A stretch of DNA of 64,000 nucleotides from Deinococcus carri (GTDB lineage: Bacteria; Deinococcota; Deinococci; Deinococcales; Deinococcaceae). Every line of letters starts with the position of its first letter. Within the stretch, counting starts at the first letter, position 1. Location: contig NZ_BAABRP010000006.1 of assembly GCF_039545055.1 (NCBI RefSeq), positions 53,501-117,500 of the forward strand, read 5' to 3'. Both the position numbers and the translations under genes were made by a program. The notes under the pieces are model-generated. The model did not search any database. It was not told the origin of the DNA and saw only the letters and a program-made list of their open reading frames with translations. Positions 47,482-64,000 of the stretch are shown here, in pieces.

Positions 47482-48389
47482 CTACCACGTCCCCTCCAGC
47501 GTGATTCTGGCCGTGCCCGCTAGGCTCTGCCCCGGCGCGAGGGTGCGCATGTCGGTGCCGCCCACCCCGCGCGCGGCGAGGTTGAAGGCGTCGGTGGCGT
47601 GGGTGACCGGTTCCAGGGCGAGGCTGCCGTCGGGGGCGGTAAAGACCACCAGATGCGAGTACACGCTGTCAGCGGTGAGCGTGAGTGCCCGGTGGTGTTC
47701 GCCACCTGTGGCCCAGTCCAGCTGAGCCACGCCGTCCCAGGCCGTGTAGGTGCGGTCAATCTGCCGCTCCCCGACCTCGGCGGGCGTCCGGTAGTCCTCG
47801 TCCGGGTGCAGCGGGCGCGCGCCGCTGGTCGGCAGGTGCTGCTCGTCGGTGTCGTAGGCCAGGGCCGCGTCGAAGGAAAGCCGGGGGTCCACGCCGTCCT
47901 GAAGGCGGGTGAAGTAGGGGTGCAGGCCCATTCCGGCGGGCATCTCGGTGGTGTCCGCGTTGGTCAGGGTCACGCTGAGGTCGAGGTGGGGGCCGTGCAG
48001 GAGGTACTCCACGCGGGCGGTGAAGGCCCAGGGCCAGTTCATGTCGCTGAAGCTCCGGCTGTCGAAGTCGCACCGGAGATGCCGTTCCGTGACGCGGGTG
48101 ACCTGCCAGGGCCGGTTGCGCACGTCGCCGTGCTGGGTCAGGCCGTCTTTCGTGGTGGGCCGCAACTCCACCTCACGGCCCGCGAAGGTGAAGTGCGCGT
48201 CGCGGATGCGGTTGGAAAAGGGCAGCAGCGTGAAGCAGGCGCACTGGCTGCTGGTCTGCACGTCGGCTGGGTTCACCTGCCGCAGCACGGGCCGCCCCGA
48301 CGCCGCCCTCAGGTTCAGCACGCTGGCCCCCAGGTCCGGCAGAATCTCCAGCGTCAGGTGTTCGCTGGCGAGACGCTCCACGCGGAACG

Positions 48390-48393
<4 letters not shown>
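47482..48393 (-). CDS. Aldose 1-epimerase family protein
   Basis: Interconverts alpha and beta anomers of sugars. 303 residues. PFSNRIRDAHFTFAGREV (Asn-Arg), TQHGDVRNRPW (catalytic His region), MGLHPYF (second His) and the late LALEPVTHATDAFN (catalytic Glu) match the GalM/YphB mutarotase family. GTG or ATG start overlaps the rlmB stop by four bases. Which sugar is not predictable. Confidence 0.88.
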
Positions 48394-49107
<714 letters not shown>

Positions 49108-49165
49108 GATGCAGTCTAAGTCCAACACCTGCCGGGGCAGTGGGGGCCGGGGCGGGGTGGTGTCC

Positions 49166-50191
49166 TCAGCCGCCGGCCTCGGCCCAGGCCTCGGGGCCTG
49201 GCCGGGCTTCCAGGACCAGCAGTTCCTCGGCCGCCCCGGCCCCCGCCGCCACCCGCCGCAGCCCCAGCGTGAGCGCGCCGCCCCGCTCCAGCGGCACGTC
49301 GGCCCCGGCGAGGCCGTCGCGGACGGCGCGGCGCACCAGGTGCTGCACGGCCTCCGAGGGCGCGCCTGCGAACCCCGGCCAGGCCCACAGCACCTGCCCG
49401 GCCAGCGGGGTCCAGCCGGGGGCCAGCTCGGTCAGGCCGCTGCTGGCGTGCAGCACCGTGCCGTCGAGCTGAAGCAGGGCGGTCGGCGTGCCGGTGCCCT
49501 GAAGCAGGGCCGCCAGGTGGGCCGCCTCGGCGTGTTCGGCCGTCACGTCCTGAAGGGTCCACAGCACGCCCGCCGCCTCGCCCCCGAAATAGGGCCGGGC
49601 CTCACCGCGCAGCCAGGCCCGCCCGCCCCCGGCCACGCTGAGGCGCAGGTCGGGCAGCCGCAGCGCCCGCCCCGCCGCCGCCTGCATCAGTCCTGCCCGG
49701 CAGGCCTCGCACTGGGGCAGCACCTCCGCCAGGGTGCGCCCCATCACCGCGTCCCCGGTCTGGCCGAACAGTTCCAGCCAGGGGCGGCTCACCTGCCGGA
49801 AGGTCAGGTCGGCACTCAGCCAGGCGGCGGGCACCGGCAGTTGCGTGATCAGAACTTCCGCCTCGCGCTGCGCCCGGCCTTCCTGCGCCGCCGAGAGCAG
49901 CAGCGTCAGCACCTCCACCGCGCCCGGCTGAAGGGGCGCGTCCGCTGACCACAGCAGGCCCAGCAGCGCCCCGCCGCGGGTCAGCCACGCCAGCTCGCCC
50001 CGGTCCAGCCACTCGTCGGGGGGGACCAGCTCGCCCCCCACCCGGGTGCCGCCGCCTGGTTCCAGCCGCAGCACCTGCCCCCCCTGGCCCACCGCCAGCA
50101 GCGACGCCCCCGGTGCATGCACCCGCAGCAGCGCTCGCAACGCCGTATGCAGGGGTTCGGGGAGGCCGGGAGCGGCAGTCAGGTCGGTCAT
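49166..50191 (-). CDS. PAS-domain protein
   Basis: 341 residues. An N-terminal GAF-like segment (HTALRALLRVHAPGASLLAVGQGGQVLRLEPGG), then a PAS domain from about residue 125 (PVPAAWLSADLTFRQVSRPWLELFGQTGDAVMGRTLAEVLP) and a second, weaker PAS-like region (GTPTALLQLDGTVLHASSGLTELAP). No kinase, GGDEF or HTH domain follows, so it is a sensor without a visible output. Starts at ATG 50191. Confidence 0.75.
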   Translation of the reverse strand: MTDLTAAPGLPEPLHTALRALLRVHAPGASLLAVGQGGQVLRLEPGGGTRVGGELVPPDEWLDRGELAWLTRGGALLGLLWSADAPLQPGAVEVLTLLLSAAQEGRAQREAEVLITQLPVPAAWLSADLTFRQVSRPWLELFGQTGDAVMGRTLAEVLPQCEACRAGLMQAAAGRALRLPDLRLSVAGGGRAWLRGEARPYFGGEAAGVLWTLQDVTAEHAEAAHLAALLQGTGTPTALLQLDGTVLHASSGLTELAPGWTPLAGQVLWAWPGFAGAPSEAVQHLVRRAVRDGLAGADVPLERGGALTLGLRRVAAGAGAAEELLVLEARPGPEAWAEAGG

Positions 50192-50357
50192 GGCGGGCAG
50201 CATTTCCGGGGGACAGAACGGCTCCCCTTGCCCGGCATGCTGGCACAGCAACTCTTACGCGCCTCATACGGCCCGCATGCGGCGGGGCGGTCCCCTGGCT
50301 GTCAGAAGGCCGGAAGTTCAGGGCTTTGCTGCGTGGGGGTGAGGGGGTCTTTTTATG

Positions 50358-50816
50358 TCAAAGGTCCTCACTCCCCTCAGCGGCCCAGCCCTCCTCCTCG
50401 CCGTTCCGGGGGCCGCTGGGCCGCGTGGTGTAGATGGCGGGATCACTGGGATTGCTCGCCGCGACGAGGCGCGCGACCTCGTCCGCGTCCGGTTCGGCCA
50501 GCACGCGCACGAAGTCGGAGGCGCTCAGCACCGTCTCGCGCACGGGCCAGCCCTGCGCCTGCGCCCGCCGGGTCAGCTCCGCGAGGGCCTGGGCACCCGC
50601 CCGGCCAAACGCCGGACCGAAGGCGGCGGCGGTCACGAGGGCCTCGCCCCCCGCGGTCAGCAGCGCGGCGTAACGTGCCCGGTCCCGGTCCCCCTGCCGG
50701 TCGGTAACCAGAATCAGCCGTCCCTGCGCGCCGCTGGCCCCCTCCAGATATGGCAAAACGGCGTGCAGCGTCTCCAGCGGTGCTCCCGGCACCCCGAGCG
50801 GGTCAGCGATGTGCAT
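50358..50816 (-). CDS. Conserved hypothetical protein
   Basis: 152 residues, helical with RLILVTDRQGDRDRARYAALLTAGGEALVTAAAFGPAFGRAGAQALAELTRRA near the middle and an acidic tail. ATG 50816 is 7 bases after TACACT (leaderless), supporting a real gene. I recognise no domain. It is divergent from the S4-domain gene. Confidence 0.65.
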   Translation of the reverse strand: MHIADPLGVPGAPLETLHAVLPYLEGASGAQGRLILVTDRQGDRDRARYAALLTAGGEALVTAAAFGPAFGRAGAQALAELTRRAQAQGWPVRETVLSASDFVRVLAEPDADEVARLVAASNPSDPAIYTTRPSGPRNGEEEGWAAEGSEDL

Positions 50817-50828
50817 GGTGGGCAGTGT

Positions 50829-50910
50829 AAGTGGTCCGCGGGAGGCGGGGCGCGGTACGCAGGGTTTTTCTGCCTGCCTCCCGCCTCCCGCGCCCCGCCT
50901 CCTGCCTTCC
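50829..50910. repeat. Intergenic word-repeat hairpin H6
   Basis: GCGGGAGGCGGGGCGCGGTA (50838-50857) is complementary to the right arm of CCTGCCTCCCGCCTCCCGCG and CCCCGCCTCC (50872-50903), with a loop containing TTTTT. It lies between two divergent promoters. Confidence 0.6.
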
Positions 50911-50928
50911 GGACGCTATCCTGCCCCC

Positions 50929-51627
<699 letters not shown>

Positions 51628-51629
51628 GG

Positions 51630-51731
51630 GGCCGTGAAGCTCTGAGCTTTGAGCTATGAACCAGCACCAGAACGCTTCCGCTTGCGCCCCGGCTCTCTTT
51701 TTCATAGCTCATAGCTCACCGCTCAGAGCCC
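51630..51731. repeat. Intergenic word-repeat hairpin H7
   Basis: The left arm GCTCTGAGCTTTGAGCTATGAA (51639-51660) is complementary to the right arm TTCATAGCTCATAGCTCACCGCTCAGAGC (51701-51729) around a loop of about 40 bases. Its words are the same GAGCTATGA type as hairpin H2 at 4669, 47 kb away, but the loop is different. Confidence 0.7.
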
Positions 51732-51737
51732 CCTCCC

Positions 51738-52745
51738 ATGATTGACCTCCTCTCCCGCCAGCCCAGCCTCACCCCCGACGAACTGACGGCGGGCCTCTCG
51801 CCCAGTGCCCGCTTTCAGGACGTGCGCTTCGAGAATTACCGCCCGAATCCCGACTTTCCCAGCCAGGAGGAGGCGCGGGCCAGCCTGCAAGCGTTTCTCA
51901 AGGGGGCGCAAGTGCGGCCGGGCGGCTTCCGCCTGTTTCGCCGCGCCAAGCCCGAGGGCCGCGGCCTGTATCTCGACGGCGGCTTCGGCGTGGGCAAGAC
52001 GCACCTGCTGGCGAGCGCGTACCACGCGGCACAGGGGCGGCGCGCCCTGATGAGCTTTCAGGACCTGATGTACGTCATCGGCGCGCTGGGCATGACCCGC
52101 GCGGTCGAGGCCTTTCAGGGACACGACCTGCTGCTGATCGACGAGTTCGAGCTGGACGACCCCGGCAACACCCACATGGCGAACACGTTCCTGGGGCAAC
52201 TGCTGCCGGGCGGCACCAGCGTGATCGCCACCAGCAACACCGAACCCGGCGCGCTGGGGCAGGGCCGCTTCAACGCGGCGGACTTTCAGCGCCAGATTCA
52301 GGGCATCGCCAGCCGCTTCGAGACACACCGGGTGGACGGCCCAGACTACCGCCAGCGCGGCATCACCCCGGCCCAGCCCCTCACGCCGGACGAGTTCGGG
52401 GCGTGGCGGGCGCGGCAGCCGGAGGCGACCCTGGCGATCCTGACCCACCGCGATCTGGGCCGCCTGTTGCTGGAGGTGCATCCCAGCCGATTTGCGCGGC
52501 TGCTGGAGGGTGTCCAGGCCCTCGCCGTCACCGACCTGGTGCCCATGCCCGACCAGAACGTCGCGCTGCGCTTCGTGCATTTCATCGACAAGCTGTACGA
52601 CCTGGGGCTGCGCGCAGCCTTTACGGGCGCGCCGCTGGGCAGCCTGTTCAGCGACACCTACCGCCACGGGGCCTACGCCAAGAAGTACAGCCGCTGCCTC
52701 AGCCGCCTGTCCGAGCTGCTGCACGAGGCCCGGGCGTCGCTGTAA
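51738..52745 (+). CDS. zapE: ZapE/AFG1-family ATPase, paralogue 2
   Basis: 335 residues. It begins MIDLLSRQPSLTPDELTAGLSPSARFQDVRFENYRPNPDFPSQ, with Walker A GGFGVGKTHLLAS, Walker B LLIDEFELDDPGNTHMA, sensor ATSNTEPGALGQGRFNAADF and ending YAKKYSRCLSRLSEL. Very similar to paralogue 1 at 34352 but more compact and with ordinary high-GC codons, so this is probably the ancestral copy. Predicted to act in FtsZ-ring or membrane-linked proteostasis. Confidence 0.86.
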   Translation: MIDLLSRQPSLTPDELTAGLSPSARFQDVRFENYRPNPDFPSQEEARASLQAFLKGAQVRPGGFRLFRRAKPEGRGLYLDGGFGVGKTHLLASAYHAAQGRRALMSFQDLMYVIGALGMTRAVEAFQGHDLLLIDEFELDDPGNTHMANTFLGQLLPGGTSVIATSNTEPGALGQGRFNAADFQRQIQGIASRFETHRVDGPDYRQRGITPAQPLTPDEFGAWRARQPEATLAILTHRDLGRLLLEVHPSRFARLLEGVQALAVTDLVPMPDQNVALRFVHFIDKLYDLGLRAAFTGAPLGSLFSDTYRHGAYAKKYSRCLSRLSELLHEARASL

Positions 52746-52823
52746 CCACCCGCCGCGCACCATGAAGAACCTGCGGCCGCCGCACTCATGCCCCCCCGCG
52801 TGCCCGCCCGCTACGGTCGGTGG

Positions 52824-53060
52824 ATGGACAGAGACTTCGTGATGGTGCTGCCCGGTGGCCGCGTCCCCGCCCGGTTCGTGACCCTGGAGGACGGCACGCC
52901 GGGCGTGGAGGTGGAGGGCGTGTCTTTCCCATACGTCACGGGCGAGGTGCCCCACGGCATCAAGGGCAACAGCGACGAGCAACGCCGCGTGATCGACAGC
53001 CTGCGCCAGCGCTTTCGCATCACGTCCGAGCCTGCGGTGTTCGCGTTCGACGTGGAATAA
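52824..53060 (+). CDS. Small conserved hypothetical protein
   Basis: 78 residues: MDRDFVMVLPGGRVPARFVTLEDGTPGVEVEGVSFPYVTGEVPHGIKG, then a helix and SEPAVFAFDVE. ATG 52824 is 6 bases after TACGGT (leaderless). Compact, beta-rich; function unknown. A strong terminator follows directly. Confidence 0.6.
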   Translation: MDRDFVMVLPGGRVPARFVTLEDGTPGVEVEGVSFPYVTGEVPHGIKGNSDEQRRVIDSLRQRFRITSEPAVFAFDVE

Positions 53061-53070
53061 TCAAAAAAGA

Positions 53071-53093
53071 ACCGCGCCTAGACGCGGTTTTTT
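53071..53093. terminator. Bidirectional terminator
   Basis: ACCGCG (53071-53076) and CGCGGT (53083-53088) with TTTTTT on the right and AAAAAA on the left, serving the rightward small gene and the leftward tRNA-Leu. Confidence 0.8.
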
Positions 53094-53094
53094 G

Positions 53095-53181
53095 TGGTGC
53101 CGGGAACGGGACTTGAACCCGCATATCCTTTCGGATGTTCGATTTTAAGTCGAATGCGTCTACCGATTCCGCCATCCCGGC
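53095..53181 (-). tRNA. tRNA-Leu (anticodon UAA)
   Basis: 87 nt including an encoded CCA. Acceptor GCCGGGA/TCCCGGC, D-arm GGCGGAATCGGTAGACGC, anticodon loop CTTAAAA in stem TTCGA/TCGAA, long variable arm ATCCGAAAGGAT, T-arm GCGGGTTCAAGTCCCG. A -10-like TATACT lies upstream at 53209-53204. Confidence 0.95.
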
Positions 53182-53210
53182 CCCCTGGGGAGGCACGGCC
53201 CGCAGTATAG

Positions 53211-53237
53211 AAAAAACCCCGCCGTTTGGGGGCGGGG
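53211..53237 (-). terminator. Terminator of tmRNA
   Basis: CCCCGCC/GGCGGGG stem with a 7-base loop; reading leftwards it runs into TTTTTT (53216-53211). It lies 5 bases after the tmRNA 3' end. Confidence 0.75.
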
Positions 53238-53240
53238 CAG

Positions 53241-53601
<361 letters not shown>

Positions 53602-53715
53602 CGAATACCGGACTTCTCCGGTAAAAAGCAGTGTAACAGAAGGTTATCGGGGAGATATTGACCGTTTGCACGATGTTTTCTCAGCCGTCGGGCAGGGTGC
53701 CGCTACGCTGGGGGC

Positions 53716-54324
53716 ATGTTGCCCGACCTGCTCTCCCGCTTCCCGCCGACCGGTCACCTCGCCCGCGACGTGGACACGCTGCTGGCCGCCCACGGGCGCG
53801 AGCGCATCCGGGAACACGTTCCGCGGGTGGCGGGCGAGGCGCGGAGGCTGGCGACCCGCTTCGGCGTGGACCCTAACCGGGCCGAAGTGGCGGCCCTGCT
53901 GCATGACGTAGGCGGCATCTTCGAGCGGGGGGAGATGGTGGACCTGTGCCTGGGCCTCGGCCTGGGCGTGCTGCCCGAGGAACGGCAGGTGCCGCTGCTG
54001 CTGCACGCCCGGCTCAGTGAGGTGCTGGCCCGCGAGCTGTACGGCGTGACCGATGCGGGCGTGTTGCAGGCCATCCGCTTTCACACCACGCTGCACGGCG
54101 CACCCACGCCCCTCGACGAGGTGGTCTTTCTGGCCGACAAGCTGGAGTGGGACGGAGGAGGCACGCCGCCCTACCACGCGGCCCTGTCGCGGGCGCTGGA
54201 GGGGGGCCTGGAGGCAGGAACCCGCTGGATGCTGGGCTGGATGGCGACGCCGGAAGCGCGGCTGCTGTTGCCCCACCCGGACCTGAAGGCGGCGTGGGCA
54301 CAGTACGGCATCGCCCACCCCTGA
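53716..54324 (+). CDS. yqeK: YqeK-like HD phosphohydrolase
   Basis: 202 residues. The bis(5'-nucleosyl)-tetraphosphatase (symmetrical) type HD domain: REHVPRVAGEARRLATRFG, AALLHDVGGIFE (HD pair), AIRFHTT and VVFLADKLEWD. Cleaves Ap4A and similar alarmones in other bacteria. ATG 53716 is 6 bases after TACGCT (leaderless). Confidence 0.82.
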   Translation: MLPDLLSRFPPTGHLARDVDTLLAAHGRERIREHVPRVAGEARRLATRFGVDPNRAEVAALLHDVGGIFERGEMVDLCLGLGLGVLPEERQVPLLLHARLSEVLARELYGVTDAGVLQAIRFHTTLHGAPTPLDEVVFLADKLEWDGGGTPPYHAALSRALEGGLEAGTRWMLGWMATPEARLLLPHPDLKAAWAQYGIAHP

Positions 54325-54329
54325 GAGCT

Positions 54330-56008
<1,679 letters not shown>

Positions 56009-56093
56009 GGCAGGAATGTAATCCATCCCGGGTTGTGAACGCTTCCCCTGAACGGCCGGGAAGGCGGCCGCCCCTGCGCTTCTCCCCGCTGGC

Positions 56094-58271
<2,178 letters not shown>

Positions 58272-58614
58272 GCAAACCTCCCTGGTACCGCTGACCTCTG
58301 TCCGGTCCGCCCCGGCAGGCCTGGTCCCGGACATCGCCCGGGCAGGCCGCACGCTTGGGGTTGACCTTTCCTCGTCGGGGTTGCCCCACAGATGGCTCTC
58401 CGGGAAACCTCCGCGGGGGACTCGGGGTCAGGCGCAGGAAAAACCGTTCGGGATACCGCCTCTGACCCGCGGCCAGAGACCTGCCCGGCATTCTGCTGGG
58501 TCGCCGCCCCCGGGGGGCACAAAACGAGTTGTGAACAACTTAACGCCCCGTCCAGGTTCTCCACGATTCCTGCCAGGAGGGCTTCACGGGGTTCTCATGC
58601 GCGGGGTCCAGGGG
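58272..58614. other. Intergenic region upstream of the fusion gene
   Basis: About 340 bases between two leftward genes. It has TTGACC (58357-58362) and a small palindrome AGTTGT/ACAACT (58527-58540) with no clear promoter. GC-rich with several weak ORFs that I do not believe. Confidence 0.3.
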
Positions 58615-59568
58615 TCAGAAGCGGCCGGGCAGAATCCGTGAGGAGGAGGAGGACGAGAACTCGGCCAGCAGTGGCCGGTGGTCACTGCCTGCCCCGGCCA
58701 GCACCCGCACCCGCTTGGGTGTCAGGCCCCGCCCCAGCAGGTGGTCAATCCGCAGGAAGAGGCCGGGGAAGGTCCAGCCGGGGCCGCGTCCGGCCAGGTC
58801 AAAGGCGTCGGGGCCGAAGGCCTGCCGGAGGTGCCGGTACACCACCCCCCGGGGCGGCGTGTTCAGGTCGCCGCCCAGCAGCAGCGGTCCCGGCCCGCGT
58901 GCGGCGATGCCCGCCAGCAACTTCACCTGTTCACCCCGCACGTCCCGCGTCTGCCGCATCCGGGCAAAGTCGCCCCTGAGGGCACTCGACACCAGCACGG
59001 TCCCCAGGTGCGCGTTCACCACCCGGAGCGGCTGTCCCCGCCAGCGCACCCGCGTTTCCAGAAAGTTCCGCCTGCTCCCCGGCGCGGCGTGGGTGCGGGT
59101 TCCCAGGACCGGCAGCCGCGAGAGGGTCAGCACCTCCTCCCCGGCCGCGACGCGGTAGCCGGGCAGGCGGGCCAGCAGTTCCTCCCGGAAGCCTGGCCGC
59201 ACGAAGTTCGTCTCCTGAAGCAGCAGCAGGTCGGCATCCGCCGCGCGCAGGGCCGCGGCCACCCCTTCCGGCGTTCCCTGCGTGCCCCGCGCCACGTTGA
59301 ACGTCACCACCCGCAACGCGCCGCCGTCCTGCTGGGGCCGCCAGTGGAGCAGGCCCGCGCCCCACGCCGCCAGCCCCAGGCCCGCCAGCGCCACCGCCGT
59401 CCCGCGCCGCCGCCATAGCGTCCACGCCAGTACGAACGGCGCGGGCAGCAGCCACAGCAGCGGGGGCGCGTAGGCGAGCAGCAGGGTGGGAAGGGTCTGC
59501 TCCCCGACGTACTCCCCCAGCAGCCACGTCAGCGCGACGGCGAGAAGGTAGAGCCAGGCGAGGCGCAT
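58615..59568 (-). CDS. Membrane-anchored endonuclease/exonuclease/phosphatase-family protein
   Basis: 317 residues. Three N-terminal hydrophobic segments (WLYLLAVALTWLLGEYV, TLLLAYAPPLLWLLPAPFVLAWTLW, AVALAGLGLAAWGAGLLHW) precede the EEP domain from about residue 85: RVVTFNVARGT, LLLLQETNFV, VVNAHLGT, LLGGDLNTPP, RIDHLLG and GSDHRPLLAEF, i.e. all catalytic residues. The domain probably faces outside. The substrate is unknown. Confidence 0.85.
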   Translation of the reverse strand: MRLAWLYLLAVALTWLLGEYVGEQTLPTLLLAYAPPLLWLLPAPFVLAWTLWRRRGTAVALAGLGLAAWGAGLLHWRPQQDGGALRVVTFNVARGTQGTPEGVAAALRAADADLLLLQETNFVRPGFREELLARLPGYRVAAGEEVLTLSRLPVLGTRTHAAPGSRRNFLETRVRWRGQPLRVVNAHLGTVLVSSALRGDFARMRQTRDVRGEQVKLLAGIAARGPGPLLLGGDLNTPPRGVVYRHLRQAFGPDAFDLAGRGPGWTFPGLFLRIDHLLGRGLTPKRVRVLAGAGSDHRPLLAEFSSSSSSRILPGRF

Positions 59569-59570
59569 GA

Positions 59571-59600
59571 AAAAAGCCTCTCACGTGGGGGTGAGAGGCT
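59571..59600 (-). terminator. Terminator downstream of hflX
   Basis: GCCTCTCAC/GTGAGAGGC stem; reading leftwards it ends in TTTTTT, right at the ATG of the EEP gene (59568). Confidence 0.7.
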
Positions 59601-59722
59601 GTGAGTGGTCAGTGGTGGGTGGTCAGTGGGGTGGGGGAGAGGGCTATTCTGACCCCTCTACCACAGGGAGAAGGGCCTGGCGTAGCCAGGGGCTGAGGGG
59701 TCTTTCCCACTGACCACTCACC
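59600..59722. repeat. Intergenic word-repeat hairpin H8
   Basis: GTGAGTGGTCAGTGGTGGGT and related words (59601-59635) are complementary to CCCACTGACCACTCACCGG (59707-59724) around a loop of about 70 bases. The words are variants of GTGGTCAGT. Confidence 0.6.
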
Positions 59723-59725
59723 GGT

Positions 59726-61435
<1,710 letters not shown>

Positions 61436-61670
61436 TTTATCTATGGTGATTCACTTCCTTTGCAGGGGTGTGGGTCGTGGGATGTGGATTGTGGGACAAG
61501 CACTCGGGGCCACCCGGACAGTCTCCGCGCGGCGAGAGGGGGGCACGTTCCGGCATCACCCCAGGGTAAACCGGGGGAGCTGCGCAGAAGGTGTGCCTTT
61601 ACTTGAGGTTCTTGATCATCGTGCGGTCAGGTTGACATGCGGGGGCGGGCGGGGGCATCGGCCGGGTGGC
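61436..61670. other. Intergenic region between hflX and a phosphotransferase gene
   Basis: 235 bases with no gene. It contains a GTGGGTCGTGGGATGTGG word run (61471-61490) like one arm of the hairpin family, but I find no partner arm, and AAGGAAGTG near 61453 that could assist hflX. Confidence 0.35.
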
Positions 61671-62603
61671 CTAGCTCTGCCCCGCCTCGCCCAGCACCTG
61701 CCCCAGCGCGTAGCGCGAGCGCGCCACCATCGCGGGGTTGGTGTGCAGGTAATAGGGAATCTCGGCGGCAGCGATCGACAGTGCCCAGCCGCGTGCCCTG
61801 GCCCAGGTGGCCCCATCGCAGGCGACAGCCTCGCGGAAGACCCGCCTGGCCCCGGCGTCCAGCCAGTTCCAGGCCACCGCCAGTTCACAGGCGGGGTCAC
61901 CGGCCCGCAGCGCGCCGAAGTCGATCACGGCGCTCAGGTGCCCGCCTTCGGCCAGCAGGTTGTCCGACTTCAGGTCACCGTGAATCCAGACGGGCGCGCC
62001 CGCCCAGACCGGTGCACGCAGCGCCGCCTCCCACGCTGCCGTGAGGGCCGCCTGATCCAGATCCTCAGGCAGAAGGGCGATGTTTTCACGCGTGAAGTCG
62101 TCGCGGCTGAGCAGCGGCGAACCGCGCTCTCCGGTGTGAGGCCCCGCCACCGGCGCACCTGTAGGGTCGCAGCCCTGGAGCGCCCGGATAAAGCCCGCCA
62201 GGTCGCGCGCCGCCCCCGCCAGGTCGTCCAGGTTCTCCCAGAAGGCCGGTTCCCCCGGCAGCCAGCGGTACACGCCCCAGCTCAGCGGGTAGCCCTCCCC
62301 CGGTTGTCCCAGGGCCAGGGGCACGGGCACCGCCAGCGGCAGGTGCGGGGCCAGCTCCGGCAGCCACGACAGCTCCTTTTCCACCTGCCCGGCCGCGTCG
62401 GGGATGCGGGGCAGCCGCACCGCCAGCTCGTCCCCCAGCCGGTAGATGACGTTGTCGCTCCCCGCCGAGGCAAAGACGTGCAGCGGCAGCTCCGCCCACT
62501 GCGGAAACTGCGCGGTCAGCAGACGGCGCACCAGCGCGGCGTCCATCTCTAGCTCACCCTCGTGCATCTTCCGGGGCGGCGCGGGATCGGGCTGTTCGGT
62601 CAT
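61671..62603 (-). CDS. Aminoglycoside phosphotransferase-family kinase
   Basis: 310 residues. FASAGSDNVIYRLGDELAVRLPR forms the nucleotide lobe; the catalytic loop is WIHGDLKSDNLL and the metal motif SAVIDFGALRAGDPACELA. The APH family phosphorylates antibiotics, sugars or other small molecules; nothing here fixes the substrate. ATG 62603 is 7 bases after TACCCT (leaderless). Confidence 0.82.
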   Translation of the reverse strand: MTEQPDPAPPRKMHEGELEMDAALVRRLLTAQFPQWAELPLHVFASAGSDNVIYRLGDELAVRLPRIPDAAGQVEKELSWLPELAPHLPLAVPVPLALGQPGEGYPLSWGVYRWLPGEPAFWENLDDLAGAARDLAGFIRALQGCDPTGAPVAGPHTGERGSPLLSRDDFTRENIALLPEDLDQAALTAAWEAALRAPVWAGAPVWIHGDLKSDNLLAEGGHLSAVIDFGALRAGDPACELAVAWNWLDAGARRVFREAVACDGATWARARGWALSIAAAEIPYYLHTNPAMVARSRYALGQVLGEAGQS

Positions 62604-62677
62604 CGCTTCCAGGGTAGGCGGGAAGAAGGCCGGGCCGCATCGGTGAAAGGGCCTACAGGGTTGCCGGGCCAGAAAGC

Positions 62678-62708
62678 ACCGCCCCCGACCGTGAAGTCAG
62701 GGGCGGCT
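62678..62708 (-). terminator. Terminator downstream of tRNA-Ser
   Basis: Reading leftwards, GCCGCCCCTGAC and GGTCGGGGGCGGT form a long stem with a 5-base loop, starting a few bases after the tRNA. Confidence 0.7.
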
Positions 62709-62712
62709 TTGC

Positions 62713-62804
<92 letters not shown>

Positions 62805-62823
62805 GCGTGGCTTTCCGGCATCT

Positions 62824-63104
<281 letters not shown>

Positions 63105-63229
63105 TACGAATTCCGGTTGAACAGTTATGCAATAACTGCGAAACCCGACTGGAAGGAGAAGGACGGATTCCAGAATGGAGTTAGCCTTCGGCGCTTTCCC
63201 GAAAGCTAACGGAATGGCCGGAATCCGTA
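63105..63229. repeat. MITE-like repeat family B, copy 4
   Basis: A 125-bp element TACGAATTCCGG...GGCCGGAATCCGTA flanked by TGA on both sides (63102-63104, 63230-63232). It holds the internal hairpins AGTTAT/ATAACT and GTTAGC/GCTAAC. The left start is GGTTGAACAGTTA, as in copy 1. Confidence 0.75.
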
Positions 63230-63286
63230 TGACCCCCCCGCCCGACCTGCCCGCCTGTCCCGGCCCGCTGCATTACAGTTGGGCGC

Positions 63287-64000
<714 letters not shown>

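Overview
The window is chromosomal DNA from a high-GC member of Deinococcus. I infer this from the gene content: a complete bacterial V-type ATPase operon, a bacterial topoisomerase IB joined to a uracil-DNA glycosylase, a full branched-chain amino-acid (Liv) transporter operon and an M42 peptidase. Two other features fit: many genes carry a TANNNT -10 box only 6-7 bases before the start codon (leaderless transcription, common in Deinococcus), and short non-coding repeats are scattered between genes. The sequence is dense with genes; most are housekeeping, with a thin layer of mobile or recently exchanged DNA. I cannot name the species.

Layout. 1-4660: arginine and pyrimidine supply (end of argH, a HIT protein, two tandem GNAT acetyltransferases, a short N-acetylglutamate synthase, a four-helix-bundle pseudogene, carA). 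4837-6626: ung-topIB. 6649-9870: two regulator/VOC pairs (MarR and TetR type), each with a visible palindromic operator, around an FMN alpha-hydroxy-acid oxidase. 9936-12680: pth, M42 peptidase and DUF4126 protein. 12933-14617: glnK-amt. 14844-23540: V-ATPase operon G-I-K-E-C-F-A-B-D. 23610-27958: HD protein, gpsA, methyltransferase, lipoprotein, DUF1802 protein and a type IV pilin. 28314-31597: dnaB interrupted by a LAGLIDADG intein, then a Nudix hydrolase. 32003-36381: small zinc-ribbon protein, SDR, nrdR, GNAT, zapE-like ATPase and SDR. 36509-41308: livG-livF-livK-livH-livM, transcribed leftwards. 41449-42711: thyX followed by an endonuclease-VII-like HNH gene. 43084-52745: GNAT, EVE protein, a PadR cassette, HtrA-like protease, aldose epimerase, rlmB, PAS protein, S4 protein and a second zapE-like ATPase. 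53095-53599: tRNA-Leu and tmRNA. 53716-62603: yqeK, PHP protein, lipid kinase, a GH1-RmlD fusion, an EEP nuclease, hflX and a phosphotransferase. 62713-64000: tRNA-Ser, a small ORF and the start of murJ.

Between the genes lie three kinds of repeat. Family A (three copies, about 121-124 bp) has GGGCGG ends flanked by TA. Family B (four good copies plus one decayed, about 125-163 bp) has TACGG...CCGTA ends flanked by identical 3-bp TCA or TGA duplications. Both look like non-autonomous transposons (MITEs), and both often sit exactly on a neighbouring stop codon. The third kind is a set of at least eight intergenic stem-loops whose arms are built from degenerate short words. Two of these lie inside the V-ATPase operon, at the F/A and B/D junctions.

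The most unusual signals are these repeat families, the dnaB intein with a second compositional dip at the other classic DnaB intein site, the low-GC core of thyX beside an HNH nuclease gene, and the amber-interrupted four-helix-bundle gene.
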